A stretch of 64,000 nucleotides of DNA from an uncultured Stenotrophomonas sp. (lineage in GTDB: Bacteria > Pseudomonadota > Gammaproteobacteria > Xanthomonadales > Xanthomonadaceae). The position numbers and the translations under genes are program-made. Below, piece by piece: positions 24,782 through 32,811 of this stretch. Numbering within the stretch: position 1 is the first letter of the stretch; each line of letters starts with the position of its first letter. The stretch is taken from the NCBI RefSeq assembly GCF_945952405.1, contig NZ_CAMFIA010000020.1, forward strand, positions 16,909 to 80,908, read 5' to 3'. Under the pieces are notes generated by a model, which saw only the letters and a program-made list of their open reading frames with translations, was not told the DNA's origin and made no database searches.

Positions 24782-24797
24782 GACTACAGTTGTCGTC
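24782..24797. promoter_or_regulatory. Candidate BlaI operator 1
   Basis: GACTACA, spacer GT, TGTCGTC: a 7-2-7 dyad of the BlaI/MecI type (half-site GACnACA). It is 42 bases before the blaI-like start and 104 bases from the divergent hydrolase start. Confidence 0.65.
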
Positions 24798-24808
24798 ACG
24801 CCGACAGT

Positions 24809-24824
24809 GGCGACACGTGTAGTC
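24809..24824. promoter_or_regulatory. Candidate BlaI operator 2
   Basis: GGCGACA, spacer CG, TGTAGTC: same geometry as operator 1, 27 bases further on. The outermost half-sites of the two operators, TTGACTACA and TGTAGTCAA, are perfect reverse complements. Confidence 0.65.
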
Positions 24825-24838
24825 AAGGGAGTGGTGTC

Positions 24839-25225
24839 ATGCGTGGCAAGACGATCGGGGACCAGGAACTGGCCCTGCTGCAGTACATCGATGAACATGC
24901 GCCGGCCACTGTCGGCGAGGTCGCCAGTGGCTACGCCGAGCCCCGTGGGCTGGCCCGCTCCACCGTGCTGACGATGATGGAGCGGCTGCGGGCGAAGGGG
25001 TATCTTCAGCGCCAGCAGCAGGACGGCGTCTACCGCTACCAGGCCACCCGTGGCCCGGAAAGCGTGCTGCAGGGCGCTGTGGCCCAGTTCGTCGACAACA
25101 CCCTGCAGGGGTCGGTGTCGCCGTTCGTGGCCTACCTGTCGCAGCGCCAGCAGGTCAGCGACAACGAGCTGGCCGAACTGGAAGCGCTGGTCGCCCAACT
25201 CCAATCGCGTCGCCACGAGGGCTGA
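24839..25225 (+). CDS. BlaI/MecI-family repressor
   Basis: This 128-residue winged-helix protein matches BlaI/MecI repressors: GDQELALLQYIDEHAPATVG, then ARSTVLTMMERLRAKGYL for the recognition region, then RYQATRG. A C-terminal dimerisation half follows. In this family the repressor is cleaved or released by a membrane M56 protease partner, here encoded three bases downstream. The ATG at 24839 lies 15 bases after the second operator. Autoregulation and control of the divergent hydrolase are expected but inferred. Confidence 0.9.
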   Translation: MRGKTIGDQELALLQYIDEHAPATVGEVASGYAEPRGLARSTVLTMMERLRAKGYLQRQQQDGVYRYQATRGPESVLQGAVAQFVDNTLQGSVSPFVAYLSQRQQVSDNELAELEALVAQLQSRRHEG

Positions 25226-25228
25226 GCC

Positions 25229-27214
25229 ATGGACACCACGATGCTGATCCCGATGCTGGAACGGCTGGGCTGGACCAGCCTGCAGACCGTGCTGCTGGTG
25301 GCGCTGGTGTACGGGGCGTGCCGCGCGCTGCCGTCACTGTCGGCGGCGACACGTTGCCGCCTGTGGTGGCTGGTCTCGCTGCAGGCCGTACTGGGCCTGT
25401 TCTGGAGTCAGCCGTTGCAGCTGGCCTGGCTGCCGGCGCCGCAGGCGGTGGCGATGACCACCACCGAAGTGATGACCGAGATGGCCCATCCGCTGGCCGT
25501 GGACGCCTCGGCGCCGCTGCTGGTGGCGATGCCGATGCCTGCGGCCGACGTGCCGCCGGTGGCCTGGTGGGCGGTCGCGCTGGCCGCGCTGTGGTTGTCC
25601 GGCGTGCTGGTGATGGCAGTGCGCACCTTCGGTGAGTGGCGGCGTTGCCGCGCGCTGCTGGCCGCCTCTTATCCCTGCGAGGACCAGGCGCTGGTGCAGG
25701 CGCTGCAGCTGGCCTCGGATGCGCACGGCGTGCGCCCGGTGCCGCGCCTGTGGATGAGCGCGCAGGTGGACGCACCACAGCTGGTCGGGCCGTTCCGCCC
25801 GGTGCTGCTGCTGCCGGCCGGCGACAACGCCCTGCAGGGTGATGCGCTGGACCTGGCGCTGACCCATGAACTGCAGCACCTGCAGCGGCGTGACCTGCAG
25901 TGGGGCCTGCTGCCGGCACTGGCGCAGCACCTGTTCTTCTTCCATCCGTTGCTGCGCCTGTCGGTGCGCGAATACGCACAGGCCCGCGAGGAAGCGGTGG
26001 ATGCGGCGGTGGTTGGCCAGCATGGTGCCAGCCGCCAGGCCTATGGCCGCCTGCTGCTGCAGCTGGGCGTGGCACCGCAGCCGCACCTGGGCGTGGCCAG
26101 TGCCGCGCCGGATACCACCAGCCTCAAGCGTCGCCTGCTTTCACTGCAGCCGCGCCGGGCCTGCCCGCGCATCCTGGCGATGGCGCTGACCGCCGTGATC
26201 GTGGTGGTGGGCGTGGCACCGATGCGTCTGGTCGCTGCGCCGGTGCCGCCGGCTCCGCCCGCGCCTCCGGCGGCACCGAAGGCCGCGCTGCCGCCGCCTG
26301 CTCCGAAGGCCCCCCCGGCGCCTGCGCTGTCCGCACGGGTTCCGGCGGTGCCGGTTGCCCCTGCGGCGCCGGCCGAACCGGCCGACGCCGAGGAACCGGC
26401 CGGTCCCGATGAGGCCGATGTGGCCGCCTTCGACGATGCCAGCGATAGCGACGAGCCGCACCACAGCACCACGACCTCCACCACGTCCATCACCACCTAT
26501 GGCCAGCTGGACCTGGGCAAGTCGCCCAGCCAGGCGTTCGTGCTGGTCGATGGTGATTCGGCCTTCGCCAATGGCGGCATGGACGACGTGACGCTGGCGC
26601 GCAAGCAGCTCGGCAAGGGTCCGGCACTGTGGTTCCGCCAGGGCGACAAGCGCTACGTGGTGCGTGACCCGATGTTGATCCAGCGCCTGCAGCGCGCCTA
26701 CAGCGTTGCGGCCGATCTGGGCCGCCAGCAGGGTGAACTGGGCCAGCAGCAGAGTGCGCTGGGTCGCCAGCAGGGCGAGCTGGGCAAGCAGATGGGCGAG
26801 ATGGGCCGCCTGCAGGGTGAGGAGGCGCAGCGTATCGCGCTGGTCGCCGCCGAGGCCGCACGCAGCGCGATGGCCGCGCACGACATCAATCGCGAGGCCG
26901 CTGCGGAAGCGGCGAAGGCGGCGCGCGGTGCGAGCAGTGACGCTGCCGTTGCCCGCGAGGCTGCCCGTGAGGCCGCCGCCGAGGCGCGGCGTGCGATACA
27001 GGAGGCCCGCTCCGAGGCCGCGCGGTCCAGCCGCAGTGCTGATATCAACCGGCTGGCAAAGGAGCAGGCTGAACTGGCCCGCCGCCAGGCCGCACTGGGA
27101 AGCCAGCAGGCGGCGCTGGGCGAGCGCCAGGCACGCGTGCATGCACAGACCTCGGAGCAGACGCTGCAGGTGATCGCGCGCGCACTGGCCAGCGGCAAGG
27201 CCGAGCGGCTCTGA
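25229..27214 (+). CDS. BlaR1-like M56 membrane metalloprotease with coiled-coil C-terminus
   Basis: This 661-residue protein has N-terminal transmembrane segments (about 15-35, 40-65, 110-130) and the M56 zinc site HELQH (213-217) with a downstream AREEAVDAA ligand region. A last membrane span lies near 315-335. The BlaR1 penicillin-binding sensor domain is absent. Instead come a Pro/Ala linker (about 335-385), an acidic Ser/Thr patch and a long helical region. That region holds heptad-like LGxQQxE repeats near 495-530 and again at 620-640. The helical part may sense envelope state. Confidence 0.85.
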   Translation: MDTTMLIPMLERLGWTSLQTVLLVALVYGACRALPSLSAATRCRLWWLVSLQAVLGLFWSQPLQLAWLPAPQAVAMTTTEVMTEMAHPLAVDASAPLLVAMPMPAADVPPVAWWAVALAALWLSGVLVMAVRTFGEWRRCRALLAASYPCEDQALVQALQLASDAHGVRPVPRLWMSAQVDAPQLVGPFRPVLLLPAGDNALQGDALDLALTHELQHLQRRDLQWGLLPALAQHLFFFHPLLRLSVREYAQAREEAVDAAVVGQHGASRQAYGRLLLQLGVAPQPHLGVASAAPDTTSLKRRLLSLQPRRACPRILAMALTAVIVVVGVAPMRLVAAPVPPAPPAPPAAPKAALPPPAPKAPPAPALSARVPAVPVAPAAPAEPADAEEPAGPDEADVAAFDDASDSDEPHHSTTTSTTSITTYGQLDLGKSPSQAFVLVDGDSAFANGGMDDVTLARKQLGKGPALWFRQGDKRYVVRDPMLIQRLQRAYSVAADLGRQQGELGQQQSALGRQQGELGKQMGEMGRLQGEEAQRIALVAAEAARSAMAAHDINREAAAEAAKAARGASSDAAVAREAAREAAAEARRAIQEARSEAARSSRSADINRLAKEQAELARRQAALGSQQAALGERQARVHAQTSEQTLQVIARALASGKAERL

Positions 27215-27217
27215 GCG

Positions 27218-27271
27218 GTAGTGCCGGCCGTTGGCCGGCAAGGTGGGGTGCCGGCCAGCGGCCGGCACTCC
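27218..27271. repeat. Inverted pair of SMAG-type palindromes
   Basis: A forward copy (27218-27240, GTAG then TGCCGGCC...) is followed by a reverse copy (27249-27271) with one change in its CTAC end. The pair lies between the convergent M56 gene and an inhibitor gene and could fold as one long hairpin. Confidence 0.8.
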
Positions 27272-27281
27272 CCCGGGTCGA

Positions 27282-27599
27282 TCAACCGCAGCTGGCGCGT
27301 TCGATCCGGTTCTGCGCATCCACCTGCACGGTCACCCGGTCCTGGCGGAAGTCCATGGTCACCGCCATGCCCGGCTTGACCACCCGCGCGTTGCGCGCGC
27401 CACTGGCAGCGACCAGCTGCTTCACGGTGGCCTCGTCCGCCGGCTTGCCGGTGAACGCCTCGAGCGTGTCCGGCCGGCACTCATGCGCAGCTTCGGCCGC
27501 TGCGGGCGGCGGCGTGGACGCATCGGCCGTGCTGCTGCCGGCATGGCTGCACGCGGCCAGCGGAAGAATGCCGAGCAGGATCAGGGGGGACAGGCGCAT
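27282..27599 (-). CDS. I78-family peptidase inhibitor lipoprotein (copy 3)
   Basis: This 105-residue protein has a signal peptide with lipobox PLAAC, a Ser/Ala/Pro linker, then CRPDTLEAFTGKPAD, RVVKPGMAVTMDFRQDRV and a final ERASCG. The KPGMAVTMDF...DRVTVQVD pattern is typical of I78 serine-protease inhibitors. It is the clearest of the three copies, and is convergent with the M56 gene across two SMAG palindromes. Confidence 0.85.
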   Translation of the reverse strand: MRLSPLILLGILPLAACSHAGSSTADASTPPPAAAEAAHECRPDTLEAFTGKPADEATVKQLVAASGARNARVVKPGMAVTMDFRQDRVTVQVDAQNRIERASCG

Positions 27600-27676
27600 T
27601 GTTGGGCTCCAGGCGTGGATGAGCGGGCAGTGTTACCGCCCTTTCCGTCAGGATGTGTCAACGCGGCTCACGGCCG

Positions 27677-28699
27677 CTACTGCCCGACCAGCGCCAGGGT
27701 CTCGCGCTCACGCTGTTCCTCCTGCACCAGCCGTTGCAGCAGCAGGGCCAGCGTCACCACGTCCTGGTGGTTGTGGTCGGCAACCCGTCGCAGGTTGATC
27801 GCGTCACCACCGCGCAGGAAGCGCAGCCACGCGCCCGGTGCTTCCGAGCCTGGCAGGTCATCCTCGCGCACCACGCGCAGCAGCTGGCGTTCGATGGTGG
27901 ACAGCTTGCAGTTCTCCCAGCTGCCGCGATAGCGGCGGCGGGTGGGATAGAGCAGGTCCACATGGTCCCGTGGGCTGATCGGGTCGGGCTGGCGCGCCAG
28001 CCGGTAGCGTGTCTTCAGCAGGGGCGCGTCGTAGCTGCGGCCGTTGTAGCTGCAGAACACGGTGCTGGGCCGCAACCAGCTGGCGAAGGTCGCCAGCATC
28101 GCGTCCTCTGCGGCCATCGTCGAGATCAGCAGCTGGCGGATGCGCAGGCCTTCGCCGCGTTGCGGGCAGGCATGCCAGTCCGCAGCGCCGATCATGAAGG
28201 CGCGGGTGCCGGTGCCGCCGGCCAGGCCGGTGGTCTCGGTATCGAAGAACAGCAGGTCACCTGCGCTCACCTGCTCGTTCTCGCGCCGGGCGAAGGCGAG
28301 CGACAGCGGTGCCACTGGAATCGGCTGTGGCTGCAGCGACTCGATCAGGAACAGGCCGGGTGCGATCTCCTCACCCGGCAGCTGGCGATCGCGTGCACTG
28401 GCGCGTACCGGCGTCGCCTCACCACGACTGCGCAGGCCGAGCAGGCGATGCAGGCTGCCCACTTCCGGACGGCGCAGCGTTGCGGGGGCCGCGGTGGGGG
28501 CTGCGGTGCCGGTCGGCTTGTGGCGGATTTCCTGTTCGACCCAGGCGAATACCGAACGCTCGGCGGGCGGTTGCCGCGCATCGTTGGCGGCCACCGGAGC
28601 CGGCGGCGTGGCGGGCGGCTCCGGCGCTGCCGGCGTGACCGCCTTGGCGTCGCCGGCCTGCCTGCGCAGCAGGCGCAGCTTGTCCAGGCTCAGGCTCAC
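27677..28699 (-). CDS. RNase H-like exonuclease (MrfB/YprB-like)
   Basis: This 340-residue protein has a disordered Pro/Ala N-terminus (1-80) and a DnaQ-type exonuclease domain. FFDTETTGL carries Asp153 and Glu155, YNGRSYDAPLL a third acidic residue, and HNHQDVVTL a fourth. The order matches DEDD exonucleases of the YprB family. Its GTG start at 28699 lies in the stop of the helicase gene (GTGA overlap). In Bacillus the YprA/YprB (MrfA/MrfB) helicase and exonuclease act together in repair after mitomycin C; the same pairing here suggests a shared role. Confidence 0.85.
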   Translation of the reverse strand: MSLSLDKLRLLRRQAGDAKAVTPAAPEPPATPPAPVAANDARQPPAERSVFAWVEQEIRHKPTGTAAPTAAPATLRRPEVGSLHRLLGLRSRGEATPVRASARDRQLPGEEIAPGLFLIESLQPQPIPVAPLSLAFARRENEQVSAGDLLFFDTETTGLAGGTGTRAFMIGAADWHACPQRGEGLRIRQLLISTMAAEDAMLATFASWLRPSTVFCSYNGRSYDAPLLKTRYRLARQPDPISPRDHVDLLYPTRRRYRGSWENCKLSTIERQLLRVVREDDLPGSEAPGAWLRFLRGGDAINLRRVADHNHQDVVTLALLLQRLVQEEQRERETLALVGQ

Positions 28700-31185
28700 G
28701 GTGCCAGCAGCTCCATCGGCTCGCGTGGGGTCACCACCACGTCGGGGACGTGCTGGCAGGCGTCGGCATCGAACAGGTCGAGCACGCGCAGTGCCAACGC
28801 ACGCGGCGAGGTCTCATCCTGTTCCTGCGCGGCCAGTACCGGGCCCACGCAGGCCGGGCAGCCGGCCTTGCAGTCGCAGCGCTGCACCAGCTCGCGCGCG
28901 CGCTGCACCAGTTCGGCCTGGCGTTGCCACAGCGGTTCGCTGAGGCCGACGCCGCCGGGGAAGTTGTCGTACAGGTACACGGTCGGCACGAATTCCTGCA
29001 GCAGCTCCACCACGCCGGGGTCGCCATTGCTGCCGCGCAGCTGGCCACGGCCGCTCTGGTCGGCGATGGCGAACCACGCGCCATCCCCGTTGCCGACCGA
29101 TTTCTGCAGGTCGCGGGCGTCGGCCATCACCGCCACGGTGGCGACGATGTGCAGTGCATAGGCGGCACCGAGGAAGCCATCCAGGGCGTCCTGCCTGCTG
29201 GCGAACGCGCGCAGCAACAGGGCCTGCGGCAGCTGCCACCACACCGCGGTGGTATGCAGCTCCTGATCGGGCAGGTTGACCGGGCCGTAGCCGATGTTCT
29301 CGTGGGTGTAGTAGCGGATCTTCTTGTAGCCGGCGACGCGGCGCACCACGTGCACCTCGCCGTGGTGCGAATCGCCGCGGCCGGCCACGCCGCCATCGAA
29401 GCGGTCCAGCACCTTGAGCTTGGTGAAGTCGATGCTGTCGGTGTAGTAGTCGACATGGGTGCGGGTGACGTAGGCCTTGCGACCCTCCCAGTCCAGCGTT
29501 TCCACCTGGTACGGCGTGGACTGCACCATGTGGATGGCGCCTTCGTACAGGGTGAGCGCGGCAGCGGAGTAATCGACTTCGGCGATGATCTGCTGGCGGC
29601 CATCACTGCGGTCGACCACCACGAAGTTGCCATCGGCCACTGCACGCAGGCTGACCGCGTTGGCCGGGTAGCTGTCGGCGATCCACTCCCAGCGCTCGCC
29701 TTCGCGGTGGATCACCTCGGTTTCCGCCAGCGCTTCCAGGAACACTTCCGGATCGATCGGGCCGAAACCATCGCCGACCCGGAACGGCAGCTCGAATGCC
29801 GCGCAGCGGATGTGGTCGAACAGGATCAGCGGCTGGTCGGGTGCGATGCGCGCATGTTCGGGCGAGGCTTCGGCGAAGAAGTCCGGATGGCGCACCACGT
29901 ACTGGTCCAGCGGCTGCGAGCTGGCCACCATCACCCCCAGTGCCGGCTGCTGGCGGCGGCCAGCGCGGCCGAAACGCTGCCAGGTGGCGGCCACGCTGCC
30001 GGGATAGCCGTTGAGGATCACCACGTCCAGGCTGCCGATGTCCACGCCCAGCTCCAGCGCCGAGGTGCTGACGATGCCGTCGATGCTGCCGGCACGCATC
30101 GCGCGCTCGGTCTCGCGGCGTTCGGTGGGCAGGTAACCGCCACGATAGGCACGGATCCGCGGCGGCTTGCGCGGATCGTGGTCGAAGATGTCCTTCAGGT
30201 ACTTGGTCAGCACTTCGACCATCAACCGGGTCTGTGCGAACACCAGGGTCTTCAGCCCGGACTTGATCGCGATGCGCGCGATGCGGTTGCTCTGCGAGCG
30301 TGCCGAGGCGCGCAGGCCCAGGTCCGGGTTGATCACCGGCGGGTTCCACAGCAGCACCTGCTTCGGGCCGCTGGGCGCGCCGGACTCGGTGATGGCGGTG
30401 ACCGGCGCCTCGATGAGCGCCTCGGCATGTGCCTGCGGGTTGCCGATGGTGGCCGAGCACAGGATGAACTGCGGTTGCACGCCGTAGAACGCGCAGATGC
30501 GCTTGAGCCGGCGCAGCACGTTGGTGACGTGGCTGCCGAACACGCCGCGGTAGGTGTGCACCTCGTCGATGACGATGTAGCGCAGGTTCTCGAAGAACTG
30601 CGCCCACTTGGTGTGATGCGGCAGGATGGCCTGGTGCAGCATGTCCGGGTTGGAGACCACGATGTCGCCGTGCAGGCGGATCGCCTGGCGTGCATCACCG
30701 GGGGTGTCGCCGTCGAAGGTGAAGGCCCTCACCCCGAGGTCGCCGGCACGGTTGAGCTCCAGCAGCTCCGCCACCTGGTCCTGGGCCAGCGCCTTGGTCG
30801 GGAACAGGTACAGCGCCTTGGCCTTGTCCTGCATGGCCGCACTGACCACCGGCAGGGTGTAGCACAGTGACTTGCCGCTGGCGGTGGGGGTGACGATGGC
30901 GACGTGCTCGCCGCGCTGGCTGGCTTCCCAGGCCTCGGCCTGGTGGCTGTACAGCTGCTCGATGCCACGCGCCTTCAGTGCCGCGGCCAGCGCCGGCGGT
31001 ACCGAGTCGGGCAGCGGCGCGTAGCGGCCCTCACGGCCGGGAATGGCGAAGCTGCCGGTGATGCGGTCCTGGTAGCGGCGCTGCAGGCGTGCGCTGAGCA
31101 GGGCGCCGTCGCGGGCCGGCAGGCCATCGCGGGTGGCGAGCTTCTGCTCCGCATCGGCGGTGCGCTTGGCGAGTTCGTAGGCCAT
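28696..31185 (-). CDS. DEAH-type helicase (MrfA/YprA-like, DUF1998 C-terminus)
   Basis: This 829-residue helicase has Walker A TPTASGKS (99-106), the DEVH box IDEVHTYRG (about 195-205), SATIGNPQAH and the motif VI region QRFGRAGRRQQ. A C-terminal domain carries four clustered cysteines in CDCKAGCPAC, the proposed iron or zinc site of DUF1998 proteins. This matches YprA/MrfA, an ATP-dependent DNA helicase. It overlaps the RNase H-like gene by four bases, so the two are co-translated. Confidence 0.9.
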   Translation of the reverse strand: MAYELAKRTADAEQKLATRDGLPARDGALLSARLQRRYQDRITGSFAIPGREGRYAPLPDSVPPALAAALKARGIEQLYSHQAEAWEASQRGEHVAIVTPTASGKSLCYTLPVVSAAMQDKAKALYLFPTKALAQDQVAELLELNRAGDLGVRAFTFDGDTPGDARQAIRLHGDIVVSNPDMLHQAILPHHTKWAQFFENLRYIVIDEVHTYRGVFGSHVTNVLRRLKRICAFYGVQPQFILCSATIGNPQAHAEALIEAPVTAITESGAPSGPKQVLLWNPPVINPDLGLRASARSQSNRIARIAIKSGLKTLVFAQTRLMVEVLTKYLKDIFDHDPRKPPRIRAYRGGYLPTERRETERAMRAGSIDGIVSTSALELGVDIGSLDVVILNGYPGSVAATWQRFGRAGRRQQPALGVMVASSQPLDQYVVRHPDFFAEASPEHARIAPDQPLILFDHIRCAAFELPFRVGDGFGPIDPEVFLEALAETEVIHREGERWEWIADSYPANAVSLRAVADGNFVVVDRSDGRQQIIAEVDYSAAALTLYEGAIHMVQSTPYQVETLDWEGRKAYVTRTHVDYYTDSIDFTKLKVLDRFDGGVAGRGDSHHGEVHVVRRVAGYKKIRYYTHENIGYGPVNLPDQELHTTAVWWQLPQALLLRAFASRQDALDGFLGAAYALHIVATVAVMADARDLQKSVGNGDGAWFAIADQSGRGQLRGSNGDPGVVELLQEFVPTVYLYDNFPGGVGLSEPLWQRQAELVQRARELVQRCDCKAGCPACVGPVLAAQEQDETSPRALALRVLDLFDADACQHVPDVVVTPREPMELLAP

Positions 31186-31403
31186 GGAGGGTGGAGCCGG
31201 GACGTTTTACGAGGGGTGACATGGCACCACACTCAGGTCTCAGGATGTGAGACACGGCGCTGGGATGGAGTGAACCGTTCAGTGCGGTTGCACCGATCGC
31301 AGGCGCGGTTGTTGCGCCCGGCGCTGAACAACCCACCGCCGCCGCAACGAAATCTGAAGCCGGCTTCCGTATCCTCAGGCGCTGGACGCAACCAACAGGG
31401 TGG

Positions 31404-31925
31404 ATGGCGGTGGCACGACGTGGAACGCAGGGAGCATTCCTGGCCGGCCTGTTGCTGGCCGGCATCGCGCAGGCGCAGCAGACCGCGCCGGTGGCTGGGG
31501 CCGATCCCGCCCCGGCGCCTCCTGCGCAGCTGCCGGCGGCCACGCCGGCACCGGTGTCGACGAGCCTGCCGCAGGACAACGTGACCACGCTGGGGGAAGT
31601 GCGTGCGCTGAAGCCCGAAGACGATCAGCCGCTGGACCTGTACCGCTTCAAGAACCCGGTGAAGTTCGGCGACAACCGCTTCAGCCGTGACTGGCGCGAG
31701 CCGCCGTCGCCGGAGCAGGTCAGCCTGAGTGGCGGCTACATCATGATGGGCGTGGTCAAGGGCGTGATGGCGGCGGGCAGGGGCCTGAACAAGCTCACCG
31801 GTGGGCCGGACCAGATCCAGTCTGCGGTTGCGCGGCCGCCGCCGGAGCTCAGCGCCGAACAACAGCAGCGTGCGCTGCGGTTCTGCCAGACGCAGGACGG
31901 GTGTGGTGCGCCGCCGGTGAAGTAG
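31404..31925 (+). CDS. Exported protein of unknown function
   Basis: This 173-residue protein has a signal peptide (about 1-25, ending AGIAQAQ) and a Pro/Ala-rich segment (27-60). A C-terminal region contains RFKNPVKFGDNRFSRDW, a glycine-rich hydrophobic stretch (GGYIMMGVVKGVMAAGRG) and two cysteines near the end. I do not recognise the family. It is divergent from the helicase gene and precedes another exported protein by 39 bases. The GTG at 31407 is not in frame; ATG 31404 is the only good start. Confidence 0.7.
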   Translation: MAVARRGTQGAFLAGLLLAGIAQAQQTAPVAGADPAPAPPAQLPAATPAPVSTSLPQDNVTTLGEVRALKPEDDQPLDLYRFKNPVKFGDNRFSRDWREPPSPEQVSLSGGYIMMGVVKGVMAAGRGLNKLTGGPDQIQSAVARPPPELSAEQQQRALRFCQTQDGCGAPPVK

Positions 31926-31964
31926 CCCGGTTATCCTGCCGGCTCCTTCACCGGTACCGTTGCC

Positions 31965-32642
31965 ATGTCCCTGCGATCGTTCTGCCTGCTGGCCGTGTTG
32001 CTGCCGGCGTCCGCCTTTGCTGCCGGCAGCGCGGGCGACGGCACCTGCCGCAATGGCGCGTTCCCGTCCGAACAGCGCCACTTCGCCCTGGCACGGGTGG
32101 TCGATGCGCCGCGCCTGTACCTGCTGGGCGACATGGACGGCTGCCCGGCCAAGGGCGAGCCGGCCTGCCGCCAGCGCAGCTATGTGGTCAACGGCGATAC
32201 CGTGGTGACCGGCAGCGACCTGGGCCGCTATCGCTGCGCGTTCTTCCCGAACAAGGTGGGTGGCAGCGCCGGCTGGGTGGATAGCCGCAAGCTGCACCCC
32301 CTGCCGGTGGCGGTACCGTCGCTGCAGGACTGGGCGGGCCACTGGAAGGACGGCGACAACGGCCTGCGCATCACCGTGCAGGGCGGTCAGCTGCAGGTGG
32401 CGGGCGATGCCTACTGGCCCTCTGCCAATCCGACGCCGGAACAGCGCCCGTATGGACCGAACATCGGCCAGGTGGAGGCACGTGCGCTTCCGCGCGGCGC
32501 CGATGTCGAGTTCATCGAGGACACCTGCAGGGTGCGCGTGCACTCGCTGGGCGAGGTGCTGATCGTGGCCGACAACAGCGAATGTGGTGGCATGAACGTG
32601 CGCTTCAACGGCGTGTACCGGCGCGCAGGCAGCCATCCGTAG
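31965..32642 (+). CDS. Exported SH3-like protein of unknown function
   Basis: This 225-residue protein has a signal peptide (about 1-19, cut after AFA) and several conserved-looking cysteines (about 28, 60, 68, 88). It has an SH3-like segment, then GWVDSRKLHPL, and a C-terminal domain rich in Gly and Val with ITVQGGQLQVAGDAYW. The cysteines suggest disulphides in the periplasm. The function is unknown. The stop TAG (32640-32642) is the TAG of a GTAG palindrome. Confidence 0.7.
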   Translation: MSLRSFCLLAVLLPASAFAAGSAGDGTCRNGAFPSEQRHFALARVVDAPRLYLLGDMDGCPAKGEPACRQRSYVVNGDTVVTGSDLGRYRCAFFPNKVGGSAGWVDSRKLHPLPVAVPSLQDWAGHWKDGDNGLRITVQGGQLQVAGDAYWPSANPTPEQRPYGPNIGQVEARALPRGADVEFIEDTCRVRVHSLGEVLIVADNSECGGMNVRFNGVYRRAGSHP

Positions 32643-32661
32643 ATCCACGCCATGCGTGGAT
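32639..32661 (+). repeat. SMAG-type GTAG palindrome supplying a stop codon
   Basis: GTAG (32639-32642), then ATCCACGC, CAT, GCGTGGAT. The TAG is the stop of the preceding gene. This is the ATCCACGC subfamily, also seen at 52802. Confidence 0.8.
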
Positions 32662-32693
32662 GATGCCTGCATGGTTGGGGTCAGAGCCCCTCG

Positions 32694-32715
32694 GTAGCGG
32701 CCGACCTTGGTCGGC
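32694..32715 (+). repeat. SMAG-type GTAG palindrome
   Basis: GTAG at 32694-32697, then a stem GCCGACC/GGTCGGC (32700-32715) with a TT loop. It is one of four palindromic pieces crowded into 170 bases. Confidence 0.7.
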
Positions 32716-32726
32716 GTGCCATGGAT

Positions 32727-32766
32727 GGGGTCAGAGCCCTTTCGCAGGCGAAAGGGATCCGACCCC
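32727..32766. repeat. Inverted repeat of the GGGGTCAGA family
   Basis: The element runs from GGGGTCAGAGCCCTTTCG to CGAAAGGGATCCGACCCC, an imperfect palindrome with the same ends as the element at 3880-3922. Confidence 0.7.
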
Positions 32767-32809
32767 GTGATCCGACCCGGTGATCCGCGACCCGGTGATC
32801 CGACCCCGT
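32756..32809. repeat. Four tandem 13-15 bp repeats
   Basis: Units of GATCCGACCC(C/G)GT occur at 32756-32768, 32769-32781, 32782-32796 (with two extra bases) and 32797-32809. They abut the 3' end of the minus-strand gene that stops at 32812. Confidence 0.75.
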
Positions 32810-32811
32810 GA

